DNA from: Bradyrhizobium sp. AUGA SZCCT0158
GTDB taxonomy: Bacteria > Pseudomonadota > Alphaproteobacteria > Rhizobiales > Xanthobacteraceae
Direction: 5' to 3'
Length of the DNA: 64,000 nucleotides
NCBI RefSeq assembly: GCF_018130065.1
Contig: NZ_JAFCME010000030.1
Location: forward strand, 1 to 64,000
The position numbers and the translations under genes were made by a program. The notes under the pieces were generated by a model. The model did not search any database. It saw only the letters and a list, made by a program, of their open reading frames with translations, and was not told the DNA's origin. Shown here in pieces: positions 16,362 to 24,192 of the stretch. The first letter of the stretch is position 1. Each line of letters starts with the position of its first letter.

Positions 16362-17429
16362 TCAGGCGACCTTGGGATCGAGCTCGCCCTTGCTGTAGCG
16401 CTTGGCCATTTCGGCCGTGGTCAGCACCTTCTTGATCTTGCTGGCCTGGCCCGCGGTGTTGAATTCCTGCAGCCGCTGCTTGCACAGCTTGGTCATCGCT
16501 TCCATCGCCGGCTTGAGATATTTGCGCGGGTCGAACTCTTCCGGATTGTCCTTCAGAACCTTGCGGATCTGCCCGGTCATCGCCATGCGGTTGTCGGTGT
16601 CGATGTTGATCTTGCGCACGCCGTGCTTGATGCCGCGCTGGATCTCGGAAACCGGCACGCCCCAGGTCGGCTTCATCTTGCCGCCGTTGGCGTTGATGAT
16701 CTCCTGCAGGTCCTGCGGCACCGAGGACGAACCATGCATCACCAGATGCGTGTTCGGCAGCTTGCGGTGGATCTCCTCGATCACGTTCATGGCGAGGATG
16801 TCGCCGTCGGGCTTGCGGGTGAACTTGTAGGCGCCGTGCGAGGTGCCCATTGCGATCGCCAGCGCGTCGACCTTGGTCTCCTGGACGAATTTGACAGCCT
16901 CGTCCGGGTTGGTCAGCAGCTGGTCGTGCGACAATTTACCTTCGGCGCCGTGGCCGTCTTCCTTGTCGCCCATGCCGGTTTCGAGCGAGCCGAGCACGCC
17001 GAGCTCGCCTTCCACCGAGATGCCGCCGAGATGGGCCATGCCGGTGACGGTCTTGGTGACGCCGACATTGTAATCCCAATCGCCGGGCGTCTTGCCGTCG
17101 GCCTTCAGCGAGCCGTCCATCATGACCGAGGTGAATCCGGCCTGGATCGCGGTCATGCAGGTGTCGGGAGCATTGCCGTGATCGAGATGCACGCAGACCG
17201 GAATCTGCGGATAGATTTCGGTGACGGCGTCCATCATGTGCTTGAGCATGATGTCGTTGGCGTAGGAGCGCGCGCCGCGCGAGGCCTGGATGATGACGGG
17301 CGCATCGACGCTGGAGGCGGCCTCCATGATGGCCAGCGCCTGCTCCATATTGTTGATGTTGAAGGCCGGCACGCCGTAATCATGCTCCGCCGCGTGGTCG
17401 AGCAGTTGACGCAACGTAATCCGAGCCAT
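16362..17429 (-). CDS. fba: Class II fructose-bisphosphate aldolase (CbbA type)
   Basis: A 355-residue zinc-dependent aldolase of the Calvin-cycle subfamily. Zinc and substrate residues are visible in HLDHGNAPD, SVEGELGVLGSLE, GTSHGAYKF, MHGSSSVP and KINIDTDNR. It catalyses the fructose- and sedoheptulose-bisphosphate aldol reactions in the cytoplasm. It lies 58 bases downstream of pgk in the gap-pgk-fba run. Length and motifs are complete, and ATG at 17429 has an AAGGAG ribosome site. Confidence 0.96.
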   Translation of the reverse strand: MARITLRQLLDHAAEHDYGVPAFNINNMEQALAIMEAASSVDAPVIIQASRGARSYANDIMLKHMMDAVTEIYPQIPVCVHLDHGNAPDTCMTAIQAGFTSVMMDGSLKADGKTPGDWDYNVGVTKTVTGMAHLGGISVEGELGVLGSLETGMGDKEDGHGAEGKLSHDQLLTNPDEAVKFVQETKVDALAIAMGTSHGAYKFTRKPDGDILAMNVIEEIHRKLPNTHLVMHGSSSVPQDLQEIINANGGKMKPTWGVPVSEIQRGIKHGVRKINIDTDNRMAMTGQIRKVLKDNPEEFDPRKYLKPAMEAMTKLCKQRLQEFNTAGQASKIKKVLTTAEMAKRYSKGELDPKVA

Positions 17430-17487
17430 CCGAATTCTCCTTGTATTTACAGCGCCTAAGCGCTCGATCTGCTGTCAGTTGAAGGTA

Positions 17488-18684
17488 CTAGCGAATTTTT
17501 AGAACTTCGACACCGGGCAGGGGTTTCCCCTCCATCCATTCAAGAAACGCGCCGCCGGCGGTCGAAACATAGGAAAAATCGCCGGCCACGCCGGCCTGGT
17601 TCAGGGCCGCGACGGTGTCGCCGCCGCCCGCGACCGAGATCAGCTTCTTGGCCTTGGTGCGCTCGGCGGCGTGCCTGGCCGATACCATGGTGCCGCGGTC
17701 GAACGGCGTCATTTCGAAGGCGCCGAGCGGGCCGTTCCAGACCAGCGTCGCGGCGTCGTCGATCGCAGCGTGGATCCGCGCGATCGATTGCGGGCCGACG
17801 TCGAGGATCATGCCTTCGGCCGGAATGGCGTCGAGGCCATAGGCATGCGAGGGCGAATTGGCCGCGAAATGATAGGCGACCACGGCGTCCACGGGCAGGA
17901 TGATGGCGCAGTTCGCGGCCTCGGCCTTTTCCATGATCCGCAGCGCGGTCGCTGCCAGATCCTTTTCCGCCAGCGATTTGCCGACGCCGACGCCCTGCGC
18001 GTGCAGGAAGGTGTTGGCCATGCCGCCGCCGATGACGAGCGCATCGACCTTGCTGACGAGGTTTTCCAACAGATCGATCTTGGTCGAGACTTTGGCGCCG
18101 CCGATGATCGCGATCACGGGCTTGGTCGGCGCTTCCAGCGCCTTGCCGAGCGCGTCGAGCTCAGCCTGCATGGTGCGGCCGGCATAGGCCGGCAGCTTGT
18201 GGCCGAGACCCTCGGTCGAGGCGTGGGCGCGATGCGCTGCCGAGAACGCGTCGTTGACCCAGATGTCGCCGAGCTTTGCCAACTCGCCGACAAAGGCCGG
18301 ATCGTTCTTTTCTTCCTCCTTGTGAAAGCGGGTATTTTCCAGGCAGAGGATGTCGCCATCCTTCATCGCGCCGACGGCTTTCTCGGCAGCCTCGCCAATG
18401 CAGTCATCGGCAAAGCCAACCGGCTTCTTGATGACCTCCGACAGCGCCGCCGCGACCGGCTTCAGCGACTCCTTGACGTCGCGTCCCTTCGGCCTGCCGA
18501 AATGCGCCAGCAGGATGACTTTGCCGCCCTTGCTGGAAATCTCGATGATGGTGGGGGCGACGCGCTCCAGGCGGGTGGCATCGGTAACGCGGCCATTGTC
18601 GGTGGGGACGTTGAGGTCGACGCGCAGCAGCACGCGCTTGCCCTTCACGTCGACGTCATCGAGGGTGCGGAATGATTTTGTCAT
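17488..18684 (-). CDS. pgk: Phosphoglycerate kinase
   Basis: A 398-residue two-domain kinase interconverting 1,3-bisphosphoglycerate and 3-phosphoglycerate with ATP. N-terminal substrate motifs (RVDLNVP, AHFGRPKG, ENTRFHKEEE) and the C-terminal nucleotide-binding GGGDTVAALNQ are intact. ATG at 18684 matches the family start; a longer frame upstream runs through a palindromic repeat and is rejected. It follows gap, separated by the type 3 repeat at 18698-18828. Confidence 0.97.
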   Translation of the reverse strand: MTKSFRTLDDVDVKGKRVLLRVDLNVPTDNGRVTDATRLERVAPTIIEISSKGGKVILLAHFGRPKGRDVKESLKPVAAALSEVIKKPVGFADDCIGEAAEKAVGAMKDGDILCLENTRFHKEEEKNDPAFVGELAKLGDIWVNDAFSAAHRAHASTEGLGHKLPAYAGRTMQAELDALGKALEAPTKPVIAIIGGAKVSTKIDLLENLVSKVDALVIGGGMANTFLHAQGVGVGKSLAEKDLAATALRIMEKAEAANCAIILPVDAVVAYHFAANSPSHAYGLDAIPAEGMILDVGPQSIARIHAAIDDAATLVWNGPLGAFEMTPFDRGTMVSARHAAERTKAKKLISVAGGGDTVAALNQAGVAGDFSYVSTAGGAFLEWMEGKPLPGVEVLKIR

Positions 18685-18697
18685 TGGGGCTGTCTCT

Positions 18698-18828
18698 TGT
18701 CCCGGACACTGCGGCGTGAAGCGCCGCTGTGCAGAACCGGGACCCATGGTTGGGCTGGTCGCGGTGCAAATGGGTCCCGGCTCTGCGGAGCAGCGTGAAG
18801 AACGCTGCACCGCGTCCGGGACACGAGA
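18698..18828. repeat. Palindromic repeat, type 3 copy 2
   Basis: Outer arms TGTCCCGGAC and GTCCGGGACA and inner arms ACCGGGACCCAT and ATGGGTCCCGGCT match the element at 4591-4711. It fills the gap between gap and pgk, two genes normally cotranscribed. It could therefore fold in the mRNA and change the relative yield of the two genes. Confidence 0.8.
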
Positions 18829-18835
18829 CTTTAGC

Positions 18836-19843
18836 TTACAGCAGCTTCCCCATCGCCACGGCGGTGTCGCCCATGCGGTTGGAGAAACCCCATTCATTGT
18901 CGTACCAGGACATCACCCGCACCAGCGTGCCGTTCTGCACCTTGGTCTGGTCCACATGGAAGGTGGACGAGTGCGGATCGTGGTTGAAGTCGATCGAGAC
19001 GTTGGGCGCGGTGGTGTAGCCCAGGATGCCCTTCAGCTCCTGCTCGGAGGCGCGCTTCATCGCTTCGTTGATTTCCTTCACGTCGGTGGCGCGCTTGGCG
19101 ACGATCTTGAGATCGACCACAGAGACGTTCGGGGTCGGCACGCGGATCGCGACGCCGTCGAGCTTGCCCTGAAGCTCGGGCAGCACGAGGCCGATCGCCT
19201 TGGCCGCACCGGTGGAGGTCGGGATCATCGACATCGCGGCGGCCCGGCCGCGGTAGAGGTCGCTGTGCAGGGTATCGAGCGTCGGCTGGTCGCCGGTATA
19301 GGCGTGGATCGTGGTCATGAAGCCGGTTTCGATACCGACGGTGTCGTTCAGGACCTTGGCGATCGGGGCCAGGCAGTTGGTGGTGCAGGAACCGTTGGAG
19401 ACCACGAGATGGTCGCGGGTCAGCTTGTCGTGATTGACGCCGTAGACGATCGTGGCGTCGGCGCCATCCGACGGCGCGGAAACCAGCACGCGCTTGGCGC
19501 CGGCGGTCAGATGCGCAGTAGCCTTTGCTTTGGCGCTGAAGATGCCGGTGCATTCCATCGCGATGTCGACGCCGAGTTCCTTCCACGGCAGTTTTGACGG
19601 ATCGCGTTCGGAGGAAACCTTGATCTTGCCGTTGCCGAGGTTGATCGAGTCGCCGTCGACGGTCACGGTGCCGGGGAAACGGCCATGCACGGAATCGAAA
19701 CGCAGCAGATGGGCGTTGGTCTCGACCGGGCCGAGATCGTTAATCCCTACGACTTCGATATCCTTGCGGCCGGACTCCGCAATCGCCCGCAAGATATTGC
19801 GGCCGATGCGGCCAAATCCGTTGATCGCGACCCGGATTGCCAT
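18836..19843 (-). CDS. gap: Glyceraldehyde-3-phosphate dehydrogenase
   Basis: A 335-residue NAD(P)-dependent dehydrogenase. The nucleotide-binding INGFGRIGRN, the catalytic SNGSCTTNCLAP (active cysteine) and the phosphate-site PTSTGAAKA are complete. ATG at 19843 has a strong AAAGGAG ribosome site; the 10-residue upstream extension is unlikely. It heads the gap-pgk-fba-aldolase run. Its leader contains two perfect hairpins (19876-19894 and 19912-19930) between a promoter-like sequence and the ribosome site. Confidence 0.97.
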   Translation of the reverse strand: MAIRVAINGFGRIGRNILRAIAESGRKDIEVVGINDLGPVETNAHLLRFDSVHGRFPGTVTVDGDSINLGNGKIKVSSERDPSKLPWKELGVDIAMECTGIFSAKAKATAHLTAGAKRVLVSAPSDGADATIVYGVNHDKLTRDHLVVSNGSCTTNCLAPIAKVLNDTVGIETGFMTTIHAYTGDQPTLDTLHSDLYRGRAAAMSMIPTSTGAAKAIGLVLPELQGKLDGVAIRVPTPNVSVVDLKIVAKRATDVKEINEAMKRASEQELKGILGYTTAPNVSIDFNHDPHSSTFHVDQTKVQNGTLVRVMSWYDNEWGFSNRMGDTAVAMGKLL

Positions 19844-19875
19844 GCTCGTTTCTCCTTTAATAGCTGGTGTCACCC

Positions 19876-19930
19876 CCGTGGAATGGTTCCACGGCGGTGC
19901 TTACGGCGGATCGCCCGGTTCGGCCGGGCG
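19876..19930 (-). promoter_or_regulatory. Two-hairpin leader of gap
   Basis: CCGTGGAA-TGG-TTCCACGG (19876-19894) and CGCCCGG-TTCGG-CCGGGCG (19912-19930) are perfect stem-loops in the 5' untranslated region of gap. Neither is followed by a T-run, so attenuation by simple termination is unlikely; mRNA stabilisation or protein binding is possible. Confidence 0.5.
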
Positions 19931-19951
19931 AGAACGGTCAAGATGAGCTTT

Positions 19952-19980
19952 TAGGTAGACCTTTTTGCCAACAAGCTCAA
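19952..19980 (-). promoter_or_regulatory. Putative gap promoter
   Basis: On the minus strand TTGAGC and TACCTA are separated by 17 bases. They are placed about 110 bases upstream of the gap start and just upstream of its leader hairpins. The match to a housekeeping sigma promoter is moderate. Confidence 0.35.
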
Positions 19981-20004
19981 CCGTCAGCAGCGCGCCGCCG
20001 AGTT

Positions 20005-20132
20005 GAAGTTCCTGCAATGGTTGCGCAGAGCACAGTCAGGAACTTCGATAAGCGGCACACCAAAGTTAGCTGTCGTCTACTGCCCTTTTGTGTCCGAAGT
20101 TCGCAGGGCCGCAAATGGCGCGCGAACTTCGG
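20005..20132. promoter_or_regulatory. Two related inverted repeats between tkt and gap
   Basis: GAAGTTCCTG/CAGGAACTTC (20005-20014 and 20037-20046) and CCGAAGTTCGC/GCGAACTTCGG (20094-20104 and 20122-20132) share a GAAGTTC core. The second lies ten bases after the tkt stop and could be a terminator stem, but it lacks a T-run. Both lie upstream of the gap promoter, so regulator binding is also possible. Confidence 0.4.
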
Positions 20133-20142
20133 AAACGGGCAC

Positions 20143-22125
20143 CTATAGGCGCTTCAGGGCAGCGTTAACTACAGCCTCGGCAGTAATGCCGAAGTGCTTG
20201 TAAAGGTCCTTGGCGGGCGCGCTGGCGCCGAAACCGTGCATGCCTACGAATTCACCATCCTGGCCGATCACGGCGTCCCAGCCCCAGCGTACCGCGGCCT
20301 CGATCGCGATCTTGACCGGTGCGTTGCCGATCACGGACTTCTGGCGGTCCGCCGGCTGCGCCAGCAGCAATTCGAGCGAAGGCACCGAAACCACCCGCGA
20401 CGCGATGCCGCGTTCGGCCAGCTGCTTCTGGGCGGTGACCGCGATTTCGACCTCGGATCCGGAGGCGAACAGCGAGACCTTTGCCTCGCCTTGCGCGGCG
20501 ACCAATTCATAGGCGCCGTGGCTGCAGGGATTGTCGTTCGGGGCAGTGGTGCGCAATTGCGGCAGGTTCTGGCGGGTCAGCGCCAGCACCGTCGGGCCGT
20601 CGATGCGGTTGAGCGCGAGCTCCCAGCATTCGGCAACCTCGACGGCGTCGCAGGGCCGGAACACGCGCATGTTGGGAATCGCGCGCAGCGCCGCCAGATG
20701 CTCGACCGGCTGATGCGTCGGTCCGTCTTCGCCAAGCCCAATCGAATCATGGGTCATGACATAGACGACGCCAGCGCCCATCAGCGCCGCGATCCGCATC
20801 GCCGGCCGCGCGTAATCGGTGAACACCAGGAAGGTGGCGCCATTGGGCGCAAAACCGCCATGCAGGAAGACGCCATTCATGGCCGCGGCCATGCCGTGCT
20901 CGCGGATGCCGTAATGGATGAAGCGACCCTTCGGCGTCTTGGCGGAAAACGCCACAGCCGATTTCGCCTTGTTGTTGTTGGAGCCGGTCAGATCGGCCGA
21001 GCCGGCGAGGAATTCCATCGGCATTGCGCCGGCGATCGCCTCGATCGCCGATTCCGAGGATTTCCGGGTCGCGACGTTCTGCGGCGTCTCGAGCAGCTTC
21101 TTCTTGTGGTCGCGCAGCGCCTTGGCGAGCGAGGCCGGGCGCTCATGGCGCAGCCGGCGCTCGAATTCGGCGCGCTTGCGCGGACCCAGTTCGCCGAAGA
21201 CACTTTCCCATTCCTGGCGCGCAGCGGCGCCGCGGCTGCCGGCGGCGCGCCACGCTTTGAGGACGTCGTCAGGCACCGAGAACGGCTCGAGCGAAATGCC
21301 GAGCTTTTCCTTGGCGCCCTTCAGCTCTTCGGCGCCGAGCGCCTCGCCATGGGCTTTTGCGGTGCCGGCGCGGGTCGGCGCGCCGAAGCCGATCGTGGTC
21401 TTGCAGGCGATCAGCGACGGCTTGTTGGATTTCTGAGCGCGGGTGATCGCGGCGGCGATTGCCTTCGGATCATGGCCGTCGATCAGTTCGGCGGCCCAGC
21501 CGGCCGACTTGAAGCGCTTCACCTGGTCGACCGAATCGGCAATCGAAGTCGGGCCGTCGATCGAAATGCCGTTGTCGTCGTAGAGCACGATCAGCTTGTT
21601 GAGCTTCCAGTGCCCGGCCATCGCGATCGCTTCCTGCGACACGCCTTCCATCAGGTCGCCGTCGGAGGCGAGCACATAGGTGTGATGGCCGACCACCTTC
21701 TTGCCGAACTCGGCCGCGAGCATCTTCTCCGCCAGCGCCATGCCGACCGAAGTCGCGATGCCCTGGCCGAGCGGACCCGTCGTGGTCTCGATACCCTTGG
21801 TGTGGAAGTTCTCGGGGTGACCCGGCGTCAGCGATCCGAGCTGACGGAAATTCCGGATCTGGTCGAGCGTCATGTCCTTGTTGCCGGTCAGGTACAGCAA
21901 CGCATACAGCAGCATCGAGCCGTGCCCGGCCGAGAGGACAAAACGGTCGCGGTCCGGCCACTTTGGTTCGGCGGCGTCGAATTTCAGGAACTGGGTAAAC
22001 AGCACGGTCGCGATGTCGGCGGCGCCCATCGGCAGGCCCGGATGGCCGGATTTCGCCTTCTCGACGGCATCCATGGCGAGGCCACGAATCGCATTGGCCA
22101 TACGGGAATGATCGACCTGCGTCAT
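20143..22125 (-). CDS. tkt: Transketolase
   Basis: A 660-residue thiamine-diphosphate enzyme moving two-carbon units in the pentose phosphate and Calvin pathways. It has the thiamine-diphosphate segment SDGDLMEGVSQEA, the ..LGEDGPTHQPVEHL loop with substrate-binding histidine, and a complete C-terminal domain. Start ATG at 22125. It lies upstream of gap in the same direction but with a 299-base gap holding its own signals, so it is probably a separate transcription unit from the promoter at 22217-22245. Confidence 0.97.
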   Translation of the reverse strand: MTQVDHSRMANAIRGLAMDAVEKAKSGHPGLPMGAADIATVLFTQFLKFDAAEPKWPDRDRFVLSAGHGSMLLYALLYLTGNKDMTLDQIRNFRQLGSLTPGHPENFHTKGIETTTGPLGQGIATSVGMALAEKMLAAEFGKKVVGHHTYVLASDGDLMEGVSQEAIAMAGHWKLNKLIVLYDDNGISIDGPTSIADSVDQVKRFKSAGWAAELIDGHDPKAIAAAITRAQKSNKPSLIACKTTIGFGAPTRAGTAKAHGEALGAEELKGAKEKLGISLEPFSVPDDVLKAWRAAGSRGAAARQEWESVFGELGPRKRAEFERRLRHERPASLAKALRDHKKKLLETPQNVATRKSSESAIEAIAGAMPMEFLAGSADLTGSNNNKAKSAVAFSAKTPKGRFIHYGIREHGMAAAMNGVFLHGGFAPNGATFLVFTDYARPAMRIAALMGAGVVYVMTHDSIGLGEDGPTHQPVEHLAALRAIPNMRVFRPCDAVEVAECWELALNRIDGPTVLALTRQNLPQLRTTAPNDNPCSHGAYELVAAQGEAKVSLFASGSEVEIAVTAQKQLAERGIASRVVSVPSLELLLAQPADRQKSVIGNAPVKIAIEAAVRWGWDAVIGQDGEFVGMHGFGASAPAKDLYKHFGITAEAVVNAALKRL

Positions 22126-22216
22126 GATGAAAATCCGCTTGAAATGAGGAGGTTGATGTCCGCCCGCCGGCGAACTGCAGTGATGGGGCTGCCCTTCGGC
22201 AGAAGGACTTAAGGGC

Positions 22217-22245
22217 TGGATAGCACCTCAATTCCCGGAGTCCAA
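22217..22245 (-). promoter_or_regulatory. Putative tkt promoter
   Basis: On the minus strand TTGGAC and TATCCA are spaced by exactly 17 bases, about 90 bases ahead of the tkt start. This is a good match for an alphaproteobacterial housekeeping promoter. Confidence 0.45.
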
Positions 22246-22372
22246 GGCTCAGGAAACGCACTTCCGGTGCGAAAGGTTGCTTATCCGTATGATCCGGAAG
22301 AGCGGATACCGGGTTTCCACGGGACCGGCGCGAAGCTCGCCCGATCTACCGGTGCATAGCTTCGCGCGGGCG

Positions 22373-22401
22373 TTGCGCTGTCCTCGCTTGCCACGTAAAT
22401 T
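22373..22401 (+). promoter_or_regulatory. Putative promoter of DUF4164-zapA operon
   Basis: TTGCGC and TAAATT with a 17-base spacer lie about 75 bases before the DUF4164 start. The match is moderate. Confidence 0.35.
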
Positions 22402-22475
22402 TAGCGGCCTAACCGCTTGCCGAACCGCAGATTTTGCTGAGCGGCCGGCTTAACCGAAGGTGCGCGCTGTCTCTC

Positions 22476-22796
22476 ATGAGCGATCGTCCCGCCAACGGGG
22501 CCGGCAACCCCGAGCTCGCCTTTGCCGACATCGACGCTGCAACAAGGCGGCTGATGGCGGCGCTGGATGCGCTGGAAGCTGCGGCCGAGCGGCGGCGCGA
22601 TGCCGACCGTGACGAGAATGAACTTGCGAGCCGGATCCAGGCACTCGGCGCCGACCGCTCGCGTCTCGCCGACGAACTCGACGGTTCGCTGGTGAAGACC
22701 CGGCGGCTGGAGCGCACCAACCGCGAGATATCGGAAAAACTCGACGCCGCGATCGGCACCATCCGCGCCGTGCTGGACGCCGGAGAAAGCTCATGA
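22476..22796 (+). CDS. DUF4164 coiled-coil protein
   Basis: A 106-residue, highly charged, almost wholly helical protein with continuous heptads (about 15-100). DUF4164 genes in rhizobia almost always precede zapA and overlap it, as here (ATGA). A role in cell division with ZapA is inferred from this linkage only. ATG at 22476 was preferred over an upstream frame start at 22434, whose extra residues look random. Confidence 0.82.
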   Translation: MSDRPANGAGNPELAFADIDAATRRLMAALDALEAAAERRRDADRDENELASRIQALGADRSRLADELDGSLVKTRRLERTNREISEKLDAAIGTIRAVLDAGESS

Positions 22797-23176
22797 GCCA
22801 CATCAACGTCACCATCAACGGCCGGCAGTACCGCATGGCCTGCGAGGAAGGGCAGGAGGTGCGGCTGCTCAAGCTCGCCGAGAGCCTCGAAGCGCGTGTC
22901 GAATCGCTGCGCGGCAAGTTCGGCGAGATCGGCGATGCGCGGCTTACCGTGATGGCGGCGCTGACCGTGTGCGACGAACTGCTCGACGCCAACCATCGCA
23001 TCCGTGCGCTCGAGGAAGAACTCGAAGCCTTGCGCAATGTGCGCGTAGCAGCCACCGATCGCGCTAGGACGACGCAGACTGCGGTCGCCAACGCGCTCAA
23101 TGCCGCGGCCGACCGCATCGAAAAGACCACGCAAATGCTGAACCGCACCATCGGCGGCGGCGTCGCGATCGGGTGA
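22793..23176 (+). CDS. zapA: Cell division protein ZapA
   Basis: A 127-residue ZapA homologue. It has the N-terminal globular head (INVTINGRQYRMACEEGQE), the central VMAALTVCDELL dimer helix and a long C-terminal coiled coil. ZapA tetramers cross-link FtsZ filaments and stabilise the Z-ring. It overlaps DUF4164 by four bases. The zapA-6S RNA-ygfA order known from E. coli is kept, apart from an inserted toxin-antitoxin pair. Confidence 0.93.
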   Translation: MSHINVTINGRQYRMACEEGQEVRLLKLAESLEARVESLRGKFGEIGDARLTVMAALTVCDELLDANHRIRALEEELEALRNVRVAATDRARTTQTAVANALNAAADRIEKTTQMLNRTIGGGVAIG

Positions 23177-23209
23177 CGGTTTTCTCTAGCAAGGCTTGCC
23201 GGGCTCGGC

Positions 23210-23509
23210 CTAGCCGGCGGCTTTGCGCCGCACAACCTTGACCAGAGCCTCATCAATCCTGCTCTGCCAACCCGGCCCGCCACGCTTGAAGTGATCGATC
23301 ACTTCCGGGCTTAGTCGGATAGAGACGGGCTTCTTGGTCGGCGCCTTGTTCGGGCCCCGCCCTCTGCGCAACTCCGGAAAGACCTCATAGAAGGGGCGGG
23401 CTTTCGCGAAGTCTTCCTTCGTCCACTCCGGATTGTCACTGACTGCGCGCATGTCGCTCGCAGTGTAGCCCTTTTTGGAAGGGCGCTTCTTAGCGGCGGC
23501 TTTCTTCAT
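23210..23509 (-). CDS. brnA: BrnA-family antitoxin
   Basis: A 99-residue protein with a Lys/Arg-rich N-terminus and a C-terminal ribbon-helix-helix-like domain (VSIRLSPEVIDHFKRGGPGW). This is the BrnA signature for DNA binding and dimerisation. BrnA neutralises the BrnT ribonuclease and represses the operon. It overlaps the brnT end by about 20 bases, so the pair is translationally coupled, with the toxin first. That toxin-first order is the usual one for BrnTA. Confidence 0.92.
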   Translation of the reverse strand: MKKAAAKKRPSKKGYTASDMRAVSDNPEWTKEDFAKARPFYEVFPELRRGRGPNKAPTKKPVSIRLSPEVIDHFKRGGPGWQSRIDEALVKVVRRKAAG

Positions 23510-23750
23510 ATGCCTTCCTCTCAATGCTGCTGGCGGGGCGCATGCTGATGATGCTGATGGCCTCCTTGCCGTAGTACGCGAAAACGACGCAGATGACTCC
23601 GCGGATGTTCACGCCGATGGCGCGGTGGCGATTCCCGAGCGCCGGAAGCACAAACGCCTGATCGAAGAACCTCTCATTGAGGTCTGCGAAGTCCATTCCG
23701 TGCTTGGCAAGGTTTGCAAGGCGCTTCGGCTCGTCCCAAATGATTTTCAT
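23490..23750 (-). CDS. brnT: BrnT-family ribonuclease toxin
   Basis: An 86-residue toxin of the RelE-like BrnT fold. Family markers are I.WDEPKR..N..KHG.DF near the start, then GVNIRGVICVVFAYY, and ISMRPAS...RKAYE at the end with the catalytic-region arginine and tyrosine. BrnT cleaves mRNA and halts growth under stress. It is full length and apparently intact. A perfect 12-bp palindrome lies just upstream and could be the BrnA operator. Confidence 0.93.
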   Translation of the reverse strand: MKIIWDEPKRLANLAKHGMDFADLNERFFDQAFVLPALGNRHRAIGVNIRGVICVVFAYYGKEAISIISMRPASSIERKAYEESRR

Positions 23751-23758
23751 TGATTAAA

Positions 23759-23770
23759 TCGTATATACGA
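23759..23770. promoter_or_regulatory. Palindromic operator of brnTA
   Basis: The perfect palindrome TCGTATATACGA lies nine bases before the brnT start codon in an A/T-rich patch likely to be the -10 region. A dimeric BrnA bound here would block the operon promoter, matching known BrnTA autoregulation. Confidence 0.55.
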
Positions 23771-23912
23771 AATAATCCTGCGTCAATGGCAAAGGTCGGA
23801 AGCGAGATGTCAGTGCGATTCCGAGGGGCCCTCTGGGAGAGGGTGCCAACTCATTCGCTTGTGTATCGCGCGTTAGCGCTGGCGGATTGGACCTTTAACG
23901 CCTACATTGGGT

Positions 23913-24080
23913 GGGCGAAGCTGCGTCGCGCGTCAGGAGCCATTATATCCCCGGGGCCTTATCGATCCTTCAGGGAACTGTCCCTGGCCGGGTCCGTGGA
24001 TCCGGTCATATGGTGCCCACCTACTTTCGTAGGGAACTCCGGGATCGAGCGCTTCAACGGCCTCTGCGGCTTCGCACTTT
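23913..24080 (+). ncRNA. ssrS: 6S RNA
   Basis: An RNA of about 165 bases that mimics an open promoter and binds housekeeping RNA polymerase. A closing stem is formed by GCGAAGCTGCG (about 23917-23927) with the segment ending GGCTTCGC (about 24068-24076). GAGCCATTATATCC on the 5' side looks like the central-bubble template strand, and CCTAC-TTTC-GTAGG on the 3' side like the release hairpin. Its position directly upstream of ygfA and behind zapA is the conserved location. The ends are approximate; a longer form starting near 23820 can also be folded. Confidence 0.72.
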
Positions 24081-24192
24081 GTTTCGGTTGATTTTTGCGT
24101 CGAGCTTTTACTCTACCGGCTTCACCACCCAGGCCCTGCAACTTTCGCTTCGTCCGTCTTCGCGGGCGATGTTCGGCGGAACAGAACGCTGC

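Larger units (their letters stand above)
22126..22475. other. Divergent control region tkt / DUF4164-zapA
   Basis: These 350 bases hold no gene. They contain a tkt promoter on the minus strand, a zapA-operon promoter on the plus strand, and a 10-bp inverted repeat GCGCGAAGCT/AGCTTCGCGC (22328-22337 and 22358-22367) between them. A TATCCG...CGGATA repeat lies near 22282-22308. Confidence 0.55.
23751..24192 (+). other. Intergenic region holding 6S RNA
   Basis: No protein gene is seen. The left part (23771-23900) includes the hairpin CCCTCT-GGG-AGAGGG near 23830-23844 and the probable 6S promoter. The right part is the 6S RNA gene itself and a T-rich tail (24090-24117) before ygfA. Confidence 0.7.

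Noticed and set aside
20194..22212. Long open frame antisense to tkt
   Set aside because: Transketolase on the other strand is complete with all motifs; the antisense protein shows only Arg/Gly/His-rich noise.
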